Shown here: positions 37,284 through 45,568 of the stretch, one piece after another | Layout of the letters: each line of letters opens with the position of its first letter | Position numbering within the stretch: the stretch's first letter is position 1 | From: Oscillospiraceae bacterium | Lineage (GTDB): Bacteria > Bacillota > Clostridia > Oscillospirales > JAAYXM01 | DNA length: 61,695 nucleotides | NCBI GenBank assembly: GCA_017421025.1 | Contig: JAFQME010000009.1 | Span: 1 to 61,695 of the forward strand | Direction: 5' to 3' | Made by a program: the position numbers and the translations under genes | Notes under the pieces: model-generated | Database searches by the model: none | What the model was told of the DNA's origin: nothing | The model's input: the letters and a program-made list of their open reading frames with translations, nothing else

Positions 37284-38546
37284 ATGGACGCAATGAAGCG
37301 CAGTCGATTGCTTTATATCGCAGAAGCAGGTTTGGAATATTTGATTTCGATTCTTGTGGCGGGGTCCTTTCTTGCCACCCTGACTCGGGAGCTTGGAATG
37401 TCGGACAGTTTGACCGGGATTTTGTCCTCGGTCATCACGTTGGGGTGTTTGTTTCAGCTTCTTTCGGTTTCCTGGCGACCGCTTCGGGCAAAAAAGGCGG
37501 TGGTTTTGCTCAGTGTGACAAACCAACTGCTCTTTTTACTATTGTATCTGATTCCGCTGCTTAACATTGGAAAAACTTTGAAGATTGCAGTGTTTGTGGC
37601 AGTGGTGTTTCTTGCGTATCTGGTTTATAATTTCGCACATCCGAAAAAAATCAACTGGCTGATGTCGTTGGTGGAAGACGGTGCACGCGGCGTCTTTACC
37701 GCAAACAAGGAAATCGTGTCTCTCATCATGGGAATGGCGTTTTCCTTCGGCATGGGGGCACTTTGCGACTATTTCACAGCACGTGGCGAAACCCGGATGG
37801 CCTTTGCCATTTCTGCAACGGTGATTTTTCTCGTCATGGTGCTTCACACACTGAGCATGATGTTTGCTGTGGAGCCACCACAAGAAACAGCAAAGCGGAA
37901 GCCGTTGCGTGAGAATCTTGCGGATGTGCTGAAAAATAAGGCATTGCTGAAAATCTCGGTGGTGTTTGTGTTGTATCATGTTGCAGTTTCGGTCTCCACT
38001 CCGTTTTACGGGACATACCAAATCGGAGAACTTGGATTCAGTCTCAAATATGTTTCTGCTGTGGCGGTTTTTGGAAGTTTTTCCCGTGTGCTGGTTTCCC
38101 GTGCGTGGGGACGGTATGCGGACCGACGGTCGTTTGCCGAAATGGTGGAAAAATGCTTACTCTTTTTTGCGGCGGCTAGTTTGTTTGTGACATTCACCAC
38201 CCCGCAAAACGGCCGTGTGTTGTTTGTGATTTACAGTATTTGCCATGGGATTGCAATGGGTGGCATCAACAGCGCACTCATCAATTTGGTGTTTGACTAT
38301 GTTCCGGTTGAATTGCGTGCGGATTCGCTGGCGGTGTGCCAGGCAGGGTCAGGGTTGTTGGGATTTCTCGCAACCATTTGTATGAGCACGCTTGTGGCAT
38401 CCATTCAAAAAAACGGGAACCACTTGTTTGGGATTCCGATTTATGCGCAGCAGGTGGCGGCAGTGCTTGCTGCTGCGGTCGCTTTGTTTGCAGGTTTCTA
38501 TGTAAGAAAGAATCTGATCGGAAAAAGGAGAGAGGATCATGAGTAG
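37284..38546 (+). CDS. Major facilitator superfamily transporter
   Basis: A 420-residue membrane protein with about twelve hydrophobic helices in two halves separated by a charged loop near residue 200 (EPPQETAKRKPLRENLADV). The loop RPLRAKK after helix 2 is the family's basic intracellular motif. It should carry a sugar or glycoside across the membrane by secondary transport. ATG 37284 is supported by GGGGGTG; the ATG at 37260 overlaps the promoter. Its end overlaps the GH39-like gene by 8 bp, so transport and hydrolysis are coupled. Confidence 0.88.
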   Translation: MDAMKRSRLLYIAEAGLEYLISILVAGSFLATLTRELGMSDSLTGILSSVITLGCLFQLLSVSWRPLRAKKAVVLLSVTNQLLFLLLYLIPLLNIGKTLKIAVFVAVVFLAYLVYNFAHPKKINWLMSLVEDGARGVFTANKEIVSLIMGMAFSFGMGALCDYFTARGETRMAFAISATVIFLVMVLHTLSMMFAVEPPQETAKRKPLRENLADVLKNKALLKISVVFVLYHVAVSVSTPFYGTYQIGELGFSLKYVSAVAVFGSFSRVLVSRAWGRYADRRSFAEMVEKCLLFFAAASLFVTFTTPQNGRVLFVIYSICHGIAMGGINSALINLVFDYVPVELRADSLAVCQAGSGLLGFLATICMSTLVASIQKNGNHLFGIPIYAQQVAAVLAAAVALFAGFYVRKNLIGKRREDHE

Positions 38547-39831
38547 AATTACAGTGGATTTCACAAAAACTGTGGGAAAAATAAAGCCCATGCATGCGGT
38601 GAACAACGGCCCCATCAAGGCACGTGGGGACCAGAGCCGTGAAAATTTTACCCTGTATTCCGAGGCGGGAATTCCCTATGCGAGAAACCACGATGCCGCA
38701 TTTATGGCGGCATACGGCGGGGAGCATACTGTGGATATCTGGGCGATTTTCCCGAACCCGAATGCGGATGTAAATGATTCTGCATCCTATGATTTTATCC
38801 TGACCGATGAATACTTGAAAACCATTCAGGAGGCGGGGACTAAGGTCTTTTACCGTTTGGGAAATAAAATCGAGCATTGGGTGAAGAAGTATGGCACGTT
38901 GCCGCCGCCCGACTTCAAAACATGGGCAGAGATTTGCGAGCACATCATTCGCCATTACACCGAGGGTTGGGCAGATGGATTCCGTTGGGACATCGAGTAT
39001 TGGGAAATTTGGAATGAGCCGGACCTTGACGAGGATGACTGCCCGAACAAACGCACCTGGGGCGGTACCAAGGCACAGTTTTTTGATTTGTATGAAATCA
39101 CTGCAAAGCACCTCAAATCCTGCTTCCCGCATCTCAAAATCGGCGGGCCCGCACTCGCTTGGCGTGAGGATTGGGCAGCGGATTTCCTGCGTGAGATGCA
39201 TCGCAGAGAGGTCCCCATCGACTTCTTCTCCTGGCATATTTACTGTGTGGAACCAAAGGAACTTCTCACACGGCAGAACAACATCAAGAAACTCCTTTTG
39301 GAAAACGGATATGAGAATGCCGAGACCAACTGCAACGAGTGGAATTATGTGTGCAGCTGGGATGTGGAATACCTGCGTGCAGTCGAGACCATTATCTCTA
39401 TGAAGGGGGCAGCGTTTACCGCAGCATGTATGCTTGCGAGTCAGCATTCCACCTTGGATATGCTGATGTATTACGATGCAAGACCCGGGGTATGGTGCGG
39501 GATTTTTGACAGTTACACCCTCCGCCCATTCAAGGGGTATTATCCATTTCGGATGTTCAACACCCTCTACCGCTTGGGCAATGAGGTGGAATGTGTCAGC
39601 GACGATGAAACCGTCTATGCGGTGGCTGCAAAAAACGGGGAGGACCGTGCAGTGATGGTGTGCTACTACACCGACGATGATACCGCAGGAGAGAAAACCG
39701 TGGACTTCGTTCTTGGAGGGGAATACCGTGTGGAGCTGCTCGATGAGGAGAACACCTGTACCGAACTTCCGTGGGATGGAAACACGATTACAATGAAGCG
39801 AAACTCGGTTTTACTTTTCACATCCAAATAG
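38539..39831 (+). CDS. GH39-like glycoside hydrolase
   Basis: A 430-residue intracellular enzyme (no signal peptide) related to glycoside hydrolase family 39 and neighbouring clan A families, which include beta-xylosidases. The acid/base Glu160 lies in EIWNEPD and the probable nucleophile Glu267 in NCNEWNY; the TIM barrel is followed by a small beta-domain (VYAVAAKNGEDRAVMVCYY). Retaining hydrolysis of a short oligosaccharide or glycoside imported by the adjacent MFS protein is the likely role. GGAGAG precedes the ATG at 38539 within the end of the transporter gene. Confidence 0.85.
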   Translation: MSRITVDFTKTVGKIKPMHAVNNGPIKARGDQSRENFTLYSEAGIPYARNHDAAFMAAYGGEHTVDIWAIFPNPNADVNDSASYDFILTDEYLKTIQEAGTKVFYRLGNKIEHWVKKYGTLPPPDFKTWAEICEHIIRHYTEGWADGFRWDIEYWEIWNEPDLDEDDCPNKRTWGGTKAQFFDLYEITAKHLKSCFPHLKIGGPALAWREDWAADFLREMHRREVPIDFFSWHIYCVEPKELLTRQNNIKKLLLENGYENAETNCNEWNYVCSWDVEYLRAVETIISMKGAAFTAACMLASQHSTLDMLMYYDARPGVWCGIFDSYTLRPFKGYYPFRMFNTLYRLGNEVECVSDDETVYAVAAKNGEDRAVMVCYYTDDDTAGEKTVDFVLGGEYRVELLDEENTCTELPWDGNTITMKRNSVLLFTSK

Positions 39832-39832
39832 A

Positions 39833-39864
39833 ACAGAAGCCGCATCAAATGATGCGGCTTCTGT
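39833..39864. terminator. Hairpin between convergent GH39 and isomerase genes
   Basis: A 15-bp perfect stem with a 2-base centre (39833-39847 with 39850-39864) overlaps the end of the minus-strand isomerase gene. T tracts are weak, so termination efficiency is uncertain. Confidence 0.6.
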
Positions 39865-40660
39865 ATGTTTCGGCTCGGGAACATAACTCTTTTAAGATGG
39901 CATCCCGTTCGTTGTCGGGTGCGCTGCAGGATTGACGGTGTGCTTCCAACACAAACTCACCGGAGTATCCGATTTTAACGAGTGTTTTTAGAAGCAAATC
40001 CCAATCAATTGTACCGTCACCGGGGAGAAGGTGTTCATCTCCCATAGGAATCCCGTAGTTATCTTGCAAGTGCAGGGAGAGAGGCGGAATCAGGCCAATG
40101 AGTGTTTCGGGCGAGATGCCAAAACAATGTGCATGACCCGAGTCGTAGCACCAACCGAAGTTCGGACGATTCACCCGTGCAACCAAATCCGAAATTGCCC
40201 GGGGTTGGATCGATGCGCCCCAAAGAAGATTTTCGGTGAGTATGGTGAGACCGTAGTTTTCGGCAAGCTCTGCGAGCGGCAGGTAAGCGGCAGTGTTAAC
40301 CTCCAAGAACTCTTCACCCTCGTAGTAAATCTCGTCGGCTTTGCGCCAAAGAGGATGAACAACGAGATACCGGACTCCTAAAATCTGCGCCGCATGCAGT
40401 GTGTGCTCTACGATTTCTCCACGGGCATCCGCATCAAATGGGGCGTGGGAATGGGTAAATTCCAACCCGAGAGAGTCTGCATATTTTCGCAAAGACGCCG
40501 CCCATTCAGCGTAGTCCGGCCCCATCAAGGGGTCTTCCGGACGGTCGCAGTAATCAAATGCGAAATCCAGCGAGGAAAAGCCTGCGTTTTTCAAACGCAA
40601 GATCGCCGAATGCCAATCCGTACCGGGCGGAAATACGCTGGTGGTTGTTACAATCTTCAT
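39845..40660 (-). CDS. Sugar phosphate isomerase/epimerase-like TIM-barrel protein 2
   Basis: A 271-residue paralogue of the protein at 34085. Metal-site residues match the family: THSHAPFD, YLVVHPLW, ILTENLLWG, CYDSGHAHCFG, LHLQDNYG and VLEAHRQS. It probably epimerises or isomerises a sugar released by the GH39 enzyme. It has its own promoter and lies 43 bp after the DUF1667 gene. GGAGGG precedes the ATG. The two paralogues bracket the LacI/MFS/GH39 block on both sides. Confidence 0.83.
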   Translation of the reverse strand: MKIVTTTSVFPPGTDWHSAILRLKNAGFSSLDFAFDYCDRPEDPLMGPDYAEWAASLRKYADSLGLEFTHSHAPFDADARGEIVEHTLHAAQILGVRYLVVHPLWRKADEIYYEGEEFLEVNTAAYLPLAELAENYGLTILTENLLWGASIQPRAISDLVARVNRPNFGWCYDSGHAHCFGISPETLIGLIPPLSLHLQDNYGIPMGDEHLLPGDGTIDWDLLLKTLVKIGYSGEFVLEAHRQSCSAPDNERDAILKELCSRAETYRSRII

Positions 40661-40678
40661 AGAAATCCCTCCAAATCC

Positions 40679-40707
40679 ATGATACCATGTTATCCTTCGG
40701 ATGTCAA
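40679..40707 (-). promoter_or_regulatory. Promoter of the second TIM-barrel isomerase
   Basis: On the minus strand a consensus TTGACA (40702-40707) and TATCAT (40679-40684) are 17 bp apart. The -35 box overlaps the stop codon of the DUF1667 gene, so this gene need not depend on the glpP operon. Confidence 0.75.
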
Positions 40708-41030
40708 AGAACGGTCATGATTGCAATCAGGTTGGTGCCGCAAATCTCACGGGCGAGAATCTCCCCACGGCGGATAGGGGCTTTTGCAGAAAGTGAGCGA
40801 ATGAGCTGCATTGCATCCTGTACCGAATGTTTCGGAATGGGAGTTTCTGTTTTGACACTTACGAAAACTCCACGGTTGGTGACCGGAAGCGTGGAAGTTA
40901 CATTGCGCATGGGGGCGGTAGCTTCGCTTTTGGCATACTCTGCACCACGTTTGCATGCATTTCCGTTTGTGGTTCCGTTTTCATATTGCAGATGACAGCC
41001 TTTCGGACAAATGATACAGGTAAGGTTCAT
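40704..41030 (-). CDS. DUF1667 protein, small cysteine-rich subunit
   Basis: A 108-residue protein with CIICPKGCHL (C-x2-C-x3-C) and a further ACKRG motif near the N-terminus, which suggests a bound iron-sulfur cluster or zinc. The family is nearly always encoded with a GlpA-like oxidoreductase and a second FAD/NAD(P) oxidoreductase, as here, and probably acts as the third subunit of that complex. ATG 41030 overlaps the stop codon of the preceding gene by 4 bp, with AAAGGAGAG as its ribosome site. Third subunit by context; biochemical role of the family is not settled. Confidence 0.85.
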   Translation of the reverse strand: MNLTCIICPKGCHLQYENGTTNGNACKRGAEYAKSEATAPMRNVTSTLPVTNRGVFVSVKTETPIPKHSVQDAMQLIRSLSAKAPIRRGEILAREICGTNLIAIMTVL

Positions 41031-41956
41031 GCAATCTCTCCTTTCACATATGCGGCGGCGCATTGCCCGATAAGCTCGGAATCTTTGGACACCTCATCCA
41101 CCAAGCCATAGACTTTTTTGACATTTCCGCAAAGGAAGATCCCGTCCGTCTCTGTGATGCCGGCGGAGACGAGCAAATCCCGTTCCGGAATGAGTCCTAC
41201 CGAAAGGAGCAGGGTGTCGCATGGGAGAAACCGACGGCTGTGTTCCAAGACGTTGCGGTGTTCATCCACCTCGGCGACTGTGACCCCGCACACACGGTCA
41301 CGTCCGTGCACTTCCACCACTGTGGTGGAAAGAAACAGCGGGATGTCAAAATCATGCAGGCATTGTACCACATTCCGAATCAGTCCGCTTGGTTGCGGCA
41401 AAATCTCGCAGACCGCTTCCACCGTTGCTCCCTCCAGTGTCATGCGGCGTGCCATGATGAGTCCAATGTCGCCTGAACCTAAAATAACTGCGTGTTTTCC
41501 GGGGAGCAGTCCGTGACGGTTGATTAGTTTTTGAGCACATCCTGCGGTATAGATGCCGGCGGGTCGAGTTCCGTGAATCGGGAGTGCACCCCGTGGACGT
41601 TCCCGACAACCGGTGGCAAGAATGAGTGCCTTTGCCTGATATGGTTCCAGTCCGTGCTCGCTTTGTACGGTAACCGTTTTCTCTTTTGTGACGGCGATCA
41701 CCGTGGCACGGGAAAGGACTTGAATCCCACGGTCACGGACACGTTCTGCGTCGATTTCTGCGTATTCGGGACCGGTGAGTTCAATCCCGTGCCGATGCAA
41801 ACCGAACCCCGGATGAATGCATTGTTTCAAAATTCCACCGAGGGCTTCCTCTCGGTCGATGATCAGGAGGTTGCTGCACCCTGCGTCATGCGCCGCAATT
41901 GCTGCCGCCATTCCGGCGGGACCTCCGCCAATCACAATGATGTCGTAGCACTTCAT
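41027..41956 (-). CDS. FAD/NAD(P)-dependent oxidoreductase (pyridine nucleotide-disulfide type)
   Basis: A 309-residue flavoprotein. The FAD-binding motif GGGPAGMAAA is at residues about 10-19, a second NAD(P)-binding loop GSGDIGLIMARR near residue 160, and the C-terminal FAD contact TDGIFLCGNV. It is shorter than the related subunits of over 400 residues found in similar operons, since it lacks an extended C-terminal part. It overlaps both neighbours by 4 bp. With the GlpA-like protein and the DUF1667 protein it should form an electron-transfer complex oxidising glycerol 3-phosphate or a similar substrate. Confidence 0.87.
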   Translation of the reverse strand: MKCYDIIVIGGGPAGMAAAIAAHDAGCSNLLIIDREEALGGILKQCIHPGFGLHRHGIELTGPEYAEIDAERVRDRGIQVLSRATVIAVTKEKTVTVQSEHGLEPYQAKALILATGCRERPRGALPIHGTRPAGIYTAGCAQKLINRHGLLPGKHAVILGSGDIGLIMARRMTLEGATVEAVCEILPQPSGLIRNVVQCLHDFDIPLFLSTTVVEVHGRDRVCGVTVAEVDEHRNVLEHSRRFLPCDTLLLSVGLIPERDLLVSAGITETDGIFLCGNVKKVYGLVDEVSKDSELIGQCAAAYVKGEIA

Positions 41957-43377
41957 TTGTCATCTCCTCGCTTCCATACCAGGATTGAGTCGGAACCGTG
42001 CTTGGTCAACTCACACGGTTCAAGGGCGGATTCTTCGGAGAGGATGGAAAGCACATGCGGCAGGCAGAAACCGCCTTGACAGCGCCCCATCCCGGAGCGG
42101 GTACGCCGTTTGATTCCGTCGAGGTCACGTGCTTGCGGGTTGGTACGGCAGGCAGCACGGATTTCCCCTTCACTGATTCCCTCACAACGGCAGACAATCC
42201 TGCCGTATTCGGGATGGGATTTGATATATTCGTTTTTTTCTGTTTCGTTCATTGAGCGGAATGCATGTGGGTCGGGACGTGTTCCGTTCCAATCCGACCG
42301 AGGGGTGAGCGGGAATTCGTTTTGAATCAGCGAGACGAGTTCTTCTGCAATGGCGACACAGCAGGTGAGCCCCGGTGAGTCGATTGCTGCCGCATGAAAG
42401 AGATGAGGAATCCGGGAAGCGCAAATTAGGAAATCTCCGCCATTTCCTTTGGCACGTACACCGCAAAAGGAAGTGATTTGTTGCGAAAGATCCACATTCG
42501 GGACACTTTTTTGCACAAGCGTACGGATTTGCGAACTCCCACTCGACGTGGTTTCGGTGCTGTTGCGCTCGCAAGCGGTGGGACCGAGAAGCAGATTTCC
42601 GTCTACGGTTGGTGTTACCAAAACGCCTTTTCCGGCTGCGGTGGGCACTTGGAAAACCGTGTGCGAGATGCGTCTGCCCTCTACCTTGTCCAGCAGAAGA
42701 TATTCGCCTGCGACAGGCGTGATCGGTCCGATGTCATCTCCTGCGAGTGCGGCGATGTGGGAGGCTCCTGTTCCGGCACAGTTGATGACCCCTTCCGCTT
42801 CAATTACCTCACCTGCGGTGGAAGTGATGTGAAAGCCCGGGTTGATTGAGGCAACCTCGAAATTTCGGTACAGGGTGACTCCGTTGTCCATGGCATTTCC
42901 AATCGCAGCAAGGGTGAGTTCATAGGGACAGAGAATGCCTGCATTTGGTGCGTAGAGTGCGCAGACCACCTCGGAGGAGAGTTCGGGCTCTAATGTTCGG
43001 GCGGCAATTCCGTCTAAAATCTGCAGGTTGGGGACATGGTTTTTCTTGCCACGTGCAAACAGGTTCTCAATTTGAACCTTCTCTTCTTCGGAAAACGCAC
43101 AGACCAGCGAGCCGTTTCTGCGGTGCGGAACGTGCAAATCGTTTGCTGCGGTAAAAAGTTTTTCCACGCCTGCGGTGTTCAGACGTGCTTTCACCGTGTT
43201 CGGCTCCGGATCAAATCCACCATGGATGATGCCGCTGTTTGCTTTGGATGCTCCCATTGCAACATCGTTTTCTTTTTCCAGCAGGCAAACCGATGAGGTG
43301 TATTTGGAAAGCTCTCGTGCCACCATTCCTCCGATGATGCCCGCTCCAATGATCGCAAATTGATACTTCAAATTCAT
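41953..43377 (-). CDS. FAD-dependent glycerol-3-phosphate dehydrogenase-like protein (GlpA type) with [2Fe-2S]-type C-terminal domain
   Basis: About 474 residues. The N-terminal FAD motif GAGIIGGMVARELSK leads into a DAO-fold domain with KANSGIIHGGFDPEPNT, a hallmark of GlpA/GlpD relatives. The C-terminal 80 residues hold four cysteines in VCRCEGISEGEI and GRCQGGFC, the BFD-like [2Fe-2S] domain of anaerobic glycerol-3-phosphate dehydrogenases. ATG 43377 follows GGAGG by only one base, whereas TTG 43371 is spaced 7 bases from it and may be the true start. Control by the GlpP antiterminator is suggested by a leader terminator just upstream. L-2-hydroxyacid oxidation is an alternative role. Confidence 0.87.
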   Translation of the reverse strand: MNLKYQFAIIGAGIIGGMVARELSKYTSSVCLLEKENDVAMGASKANSGIIHGGFDPEPNTVKARLNTAGVEKLFTAANDLHVPHRRNGSLVCAFSEEEKVQIENLFARGKKNHVPNLQILDGIAARTLEPELSSEVVCALYAPNAGILCPYELTLAAIGNAMDNGVTLYRNFEVASINPGFHITSTAGEVIEAEGVINCAGTGASHIAALAGDDIGPITPVAGEYLLLDKVEGRRISHTVFQVPTAAGKGVLVTPTVDGNLLLGPTACERNSTETTSSGSSQIRTLVQKSVPNVDLSQQITSFCGVRAKGNGGDFLICASRIPHLFHAAAIDSPGLTCCVAIAEELVSLIQNEFPLTPRSDWNGTRPDPHAFRSMNETEKNEYIKSHPEYGRIVCRCEGISEGEIRAACRTNPQARDLDGIKRRTRSGMGRCQGGFCLPHVLSILSEESALEPCELTKHGSDSILVWKRGDDK

Positions 43378-43383
43378 CCCTCC

Positions 43384-43427
43384 AAAAAACAAAGCGGAAG
43401 AGGACGGTCTTTGCCGTCTTCTTCCGC
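43384..43427 (-). terminator. Leader terminator before the GlpA-like gene (probable GlpP target)
   Basis: On the minus strand a 14-bp stem with one mismatch (arms 43414-43427 and 43394-43407) is followed by TTTGTTTTTT and at once by the GGAGGG ribosome site. Stem start and tail match the design of the element in front of glpP (GAGAGATGC before or in the stem, TTTGTTTTTT after it). Confidence 0.8.
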
Positions 43428-43449
43428 ATCTCTCTTTCTCTTGCGGTAT

Positions 43450-43998
43450 TTATGCTAAATTCCAAAGCGCTTCGCATCCGGTTGATACTGCGATTGCGCC
43501 GCTTGAGAGTGCTGCTGTGACTTCCTGCTTGCGCTCAATGAGCCCGCCTGCGATGGTGGGGAATCCACGTTCGGCGAAGCGACGGGTCACCTTGTCCACC
43601 ACTCCGGGCAAAATCTCAATGAAGTCGGGCTTGGATGATTCCAACACGTGCAGGCTGTTTTGAATTCCTTGGGAATCCAAAATAAAACACCGCTGCACCG
43701 TGCAAAGCCCCATCCCGTTTGCAAATCGGATGAGTGCGCCTCGGGTGGAGATGATTCCGTCCGCACCACAGGAAGCGATAAACTCCACACCTGCTTCGTC
43801 TTTCCCAATCCCGTCTGCCAGGTCGATGTGAACAAACACCCGCTTTTTTTGTGTATGCGCTTGCGCAATCTGCTCCGAGAGATTCAAAACGTTTGATTTG
43901 AGCAGGAACAACACCTCAGCTTCGCTCTTGAGTGCAGAGTTCCATTGGTTGTCATGCACTGCTGCAATGATGGGTGAGCGTTCAAATGTATCCCGCAT
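43450..43998 (-). CDS. glpP: Glycerol-3-phosphate-responsive antiterminator
   Basis: A 182-residue RNA-binding regulator of the GlpP family. On binding glycerol 3-phosphate it prevents termination in the leaders of glycerol genes. The TIM-barrel-like sequence shows PIIAAVHDNQW at the start, VFVHIDLADGIGKDE, ADGIISTRGALI, FIEILPGVV and AGGLIERKQEV, all family features. GGAGGGATTG precedes ATG 43998. It is the first gene of the operon with the three oxidoreductase genes. A terminator sits in its own leader and another between it and the next gene, so both may be under its control. Confidence 0.93.
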   Translation of the reverse strand: MRDTFERSPIIAAVHDNQWNSALKSEAEVLFLLKSNVLNLSEQIAQAHTQKKRVFVHIDLADGIGKDEAGVEFIASCGADGIISTRGALIRFANGMGLCTVQRCFILDSQGIQNSLHVLESSKPDFIEILPGVVDKVTRRFAERGFPTIAGGLIERKQEVTAALSSGAIAVSTGCEALWNLA

Positions 43999-44011
43999 AT
44001 CAATCCCTCCT

Positions 44012-44059
44012 AAAAAACAAAAATGCAAAAGCCGACAAGGAATCCCTTGGCTTTTGCAT
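44012..44059 (-). terminator. Leader terminator before glpP (probable autoregulatory GlpP target)
   Basis: On the minus strand an 11-bp stem (44049-44059 with 44023-44033) encloses a smaller hairpin and is followed by TTTTTGTTTTTT, then the glpP ribosome site. It lies in the transcribed leader, some 20 nt after the promoter. Confidence 0.8.
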
Positions 44060-44077
44060 CTCTCATACTCTGTTTTT

Positions 44078-44106
44078 AGTATATAAGAAAAAAACGCATA
44101 TGTCAA
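44078..44106 (-). promoter_or_regulatory. Promoter of the glpP operon
   Basis: On the minus strand a consensus TTGACA (44101-44106) and TATACT (44078-44083) are 17 bp apart. Confidence 0.85.
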
Positions 44107-44148
44107 GGCGAAACCGGAAATCCTATGGCAAGAAGCGGAGGGATTGGG

Positions 44149-45153
44149 ATGCGTTGTGAAAAAGGGACGATTCTGTTAAATAAACGCCCTGCATTGCTTG
44201 CCGGTGGTGCGGTTGCAGGGAAAAAAGAAGGGGAAGGACCGCTGGAAGATTCGTTTGACTATCTTTTGCGAGACGGACGTTTTGGACAAAAAAGCTGGGA
44301 AAAGGCTGAGACGGAACTGCAAAACGAGGCGGTGAGATTTGCACTGGATAAAGCAAAACTTTCTGCGAGCGATCTCGACTGTATCTTCTCGGGAGATTTG
44401 CTCAACCAGTGTGTTGCGTCTTCGTTTGCACATCGTGCGACGGATACCGCCTATCTTGGGCTTTACGGTGCATGTTCCACCTTTGCGGAAGGACTGGCAC
44501 TCTCGGCGATGTTTGTCAATGCGGGGTATGCACGCTATACTGCAGCTTGTGCCTCCTCCCATTTCTGTTCAGCGGAACGGCAATACCGATATCCGATGGA
44601 ATACGGGGGACAACGCACGCCCACCGCACAGTGGACAGTGACCGGCGCCGGTTGTGTGCTGATGGGTTTCCGGGAAAATGCGCCGTGTATTGATGCGGTC
44701 GCAATTGGGAAAATCGTGGATGCAGGAATCACGGACGTCAATAACATGGGTGCGGCAATGGCACCTGCAGCTTACGAAACAGTGCGGCAGGTGTTTGATG
44801 ACACCGCAACCGCACCGGAAGATTACGATCTCATTGTGACAGGGGATTTGGGGCAGGTGGGAAGTGATTTGTTCCGAGATTTATTCTTGGTGGAGTGCGG
44901 TTGTGACCTGAAAGAACGGCACATGGATTGCGGTGTGATGATGTTTGACCCAAAGCAAGGCGTCAATGCGGGCGGCTCCGGTGCAGGATGCTCGGCTGCG
45001 GTGTTTGCAGGATATCTTTTGCGGGAAATCCAAAACAGACGTTACCGTCGGGTGTTGTTTGCAGGAACCGGGGCGCTTCTTTCGCCGTTGTCTTCTCAGC
45101 AGGGAGAAAGTATTCCGGGGATTTGCCATGCTGTGCGAATTGGAGGGGTTTGA
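44149..45153 (+). CDS. spoVAD: Stage V sporulation protein AD
   Basis: A 334-residue protein with a thiolase-like fold that binds dipicolinic acid and is needed for its uptake into the forespore. Family features: GPLEDSFDYLL, FGQKSWEKAETE, IFSGDLLNQCVASSF, LYGACSTFAEGLALSA, HFCSAERQYRYPMEYGGQR and GSGAGCSAAVFAGYLL. ATG 44149 is chosen because GGAGG lies 7 bases upstream; ATG 44125 has no ribosome site. It overlaps spoVAEB (TGATG). A forespore-type promoter may lie in 44096-44124 but cannot be called with confidence. spoVAC, its usual neighbour, is 10 kb away. Confidence 0.95.
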   Translation: MRCEKGTILLNKRPALLAGGAVAGKKEGEGPLEDSFDYLLRDGRFGQKSWEKAETELQNEAVRFALDKAKLSASDLDCIFSGDLLNQCVASSFAHRATDTAYLGLYGACSTFAEGLALSAMFVNAGYARYTAACASSHFCSAERQYRYPMEYGGQRTPTAQWTVTGAGCVLMGFRENAPCIDAVAIGKIVDAGITDVNNMGAAMAPAAYETVRQVFDDTATAPEDYDLIVTGDLGQVGSDLFRDLFLVECGCDLKERHMDCGVMMFDPKQGVNAGGSGAGCSAAVFAGYLLREIQNRRYRRVLFAGTGALLSPLSSQQGESIPGICHAVRIGGV

Positions 45154-45509
45154 TGGAGTTTGTCAAAGCGTTTTTGGTCGGCGGAGTGTTTTGTGCAATA
45201 GGGCAAGTGCTCATTGACCGCACCAACTGGACTCCGGCACGCATTCTGACCGGCTATGTAGTGACAGGTGTCATTCTTTCTGCGTTTGGATGGTATGGGA
45301 AGTTGGTGGAGTTTGCAGGAGCCGGCGCCACAGTACCGCTCACGGGCTTTGGCCATTTGCTGGCACAAGGTGTGGTTGCTGCTATTCGGGAGCAAGGACT
45401 GATTGGAATCCTGGGCGGCGGTCTTGCGGCGGCATCGGTTGGGATTGCCGCATCGGTGGTGTGCGGGTTTGTGATTGCATTTCTCTTCCGTCCACATGAG
45501 AAACGGTGA
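45153..45509 (+). CDS. spoVAE: Stage V sporulation protein AE (SpoVAEB)
   Basis: A 118-residue integral membrane protein of the SpoVA channel with about three hydrophobic segments. EFVKAFLVGGVFCAIGQVLID and FAGAGATVPLTGFGHLLAQGV are diagnostic, and the latter repeats the FAGAGTLVPITGF block of SpoVAC, to which it is related. Start and spoVAD stop overlap as TGATG, with TGGAGGGG in front. The promoter of the next gene begins at its stop codon. Confidence 0.93.
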   Translation: MEFVKAFLVGGVFCAIGQVLIDRTNWTPARILTGYVVTGVILSAFGWYGKLVEFAGAGATVPLTGFGHLLAQGVVAAIREQGLIGILGGGLAAASVGIAASVVCGFVIAFLFRPHEKR

Positions 45510-45538
45510 TTGAAATTTTGGGAGAACTGTGATATACT
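45510..45538 (+). promoter_or_regulatory. Promoter of the thioesterase gene
   Basis: TTGAAA (45510-45515) and TATACT (45533-45538) are 17 bp apart. Confidence 0.75.
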
Positions 45539-45568
45539 GATTCTATCTTATGGGAAACGGTGATAATC

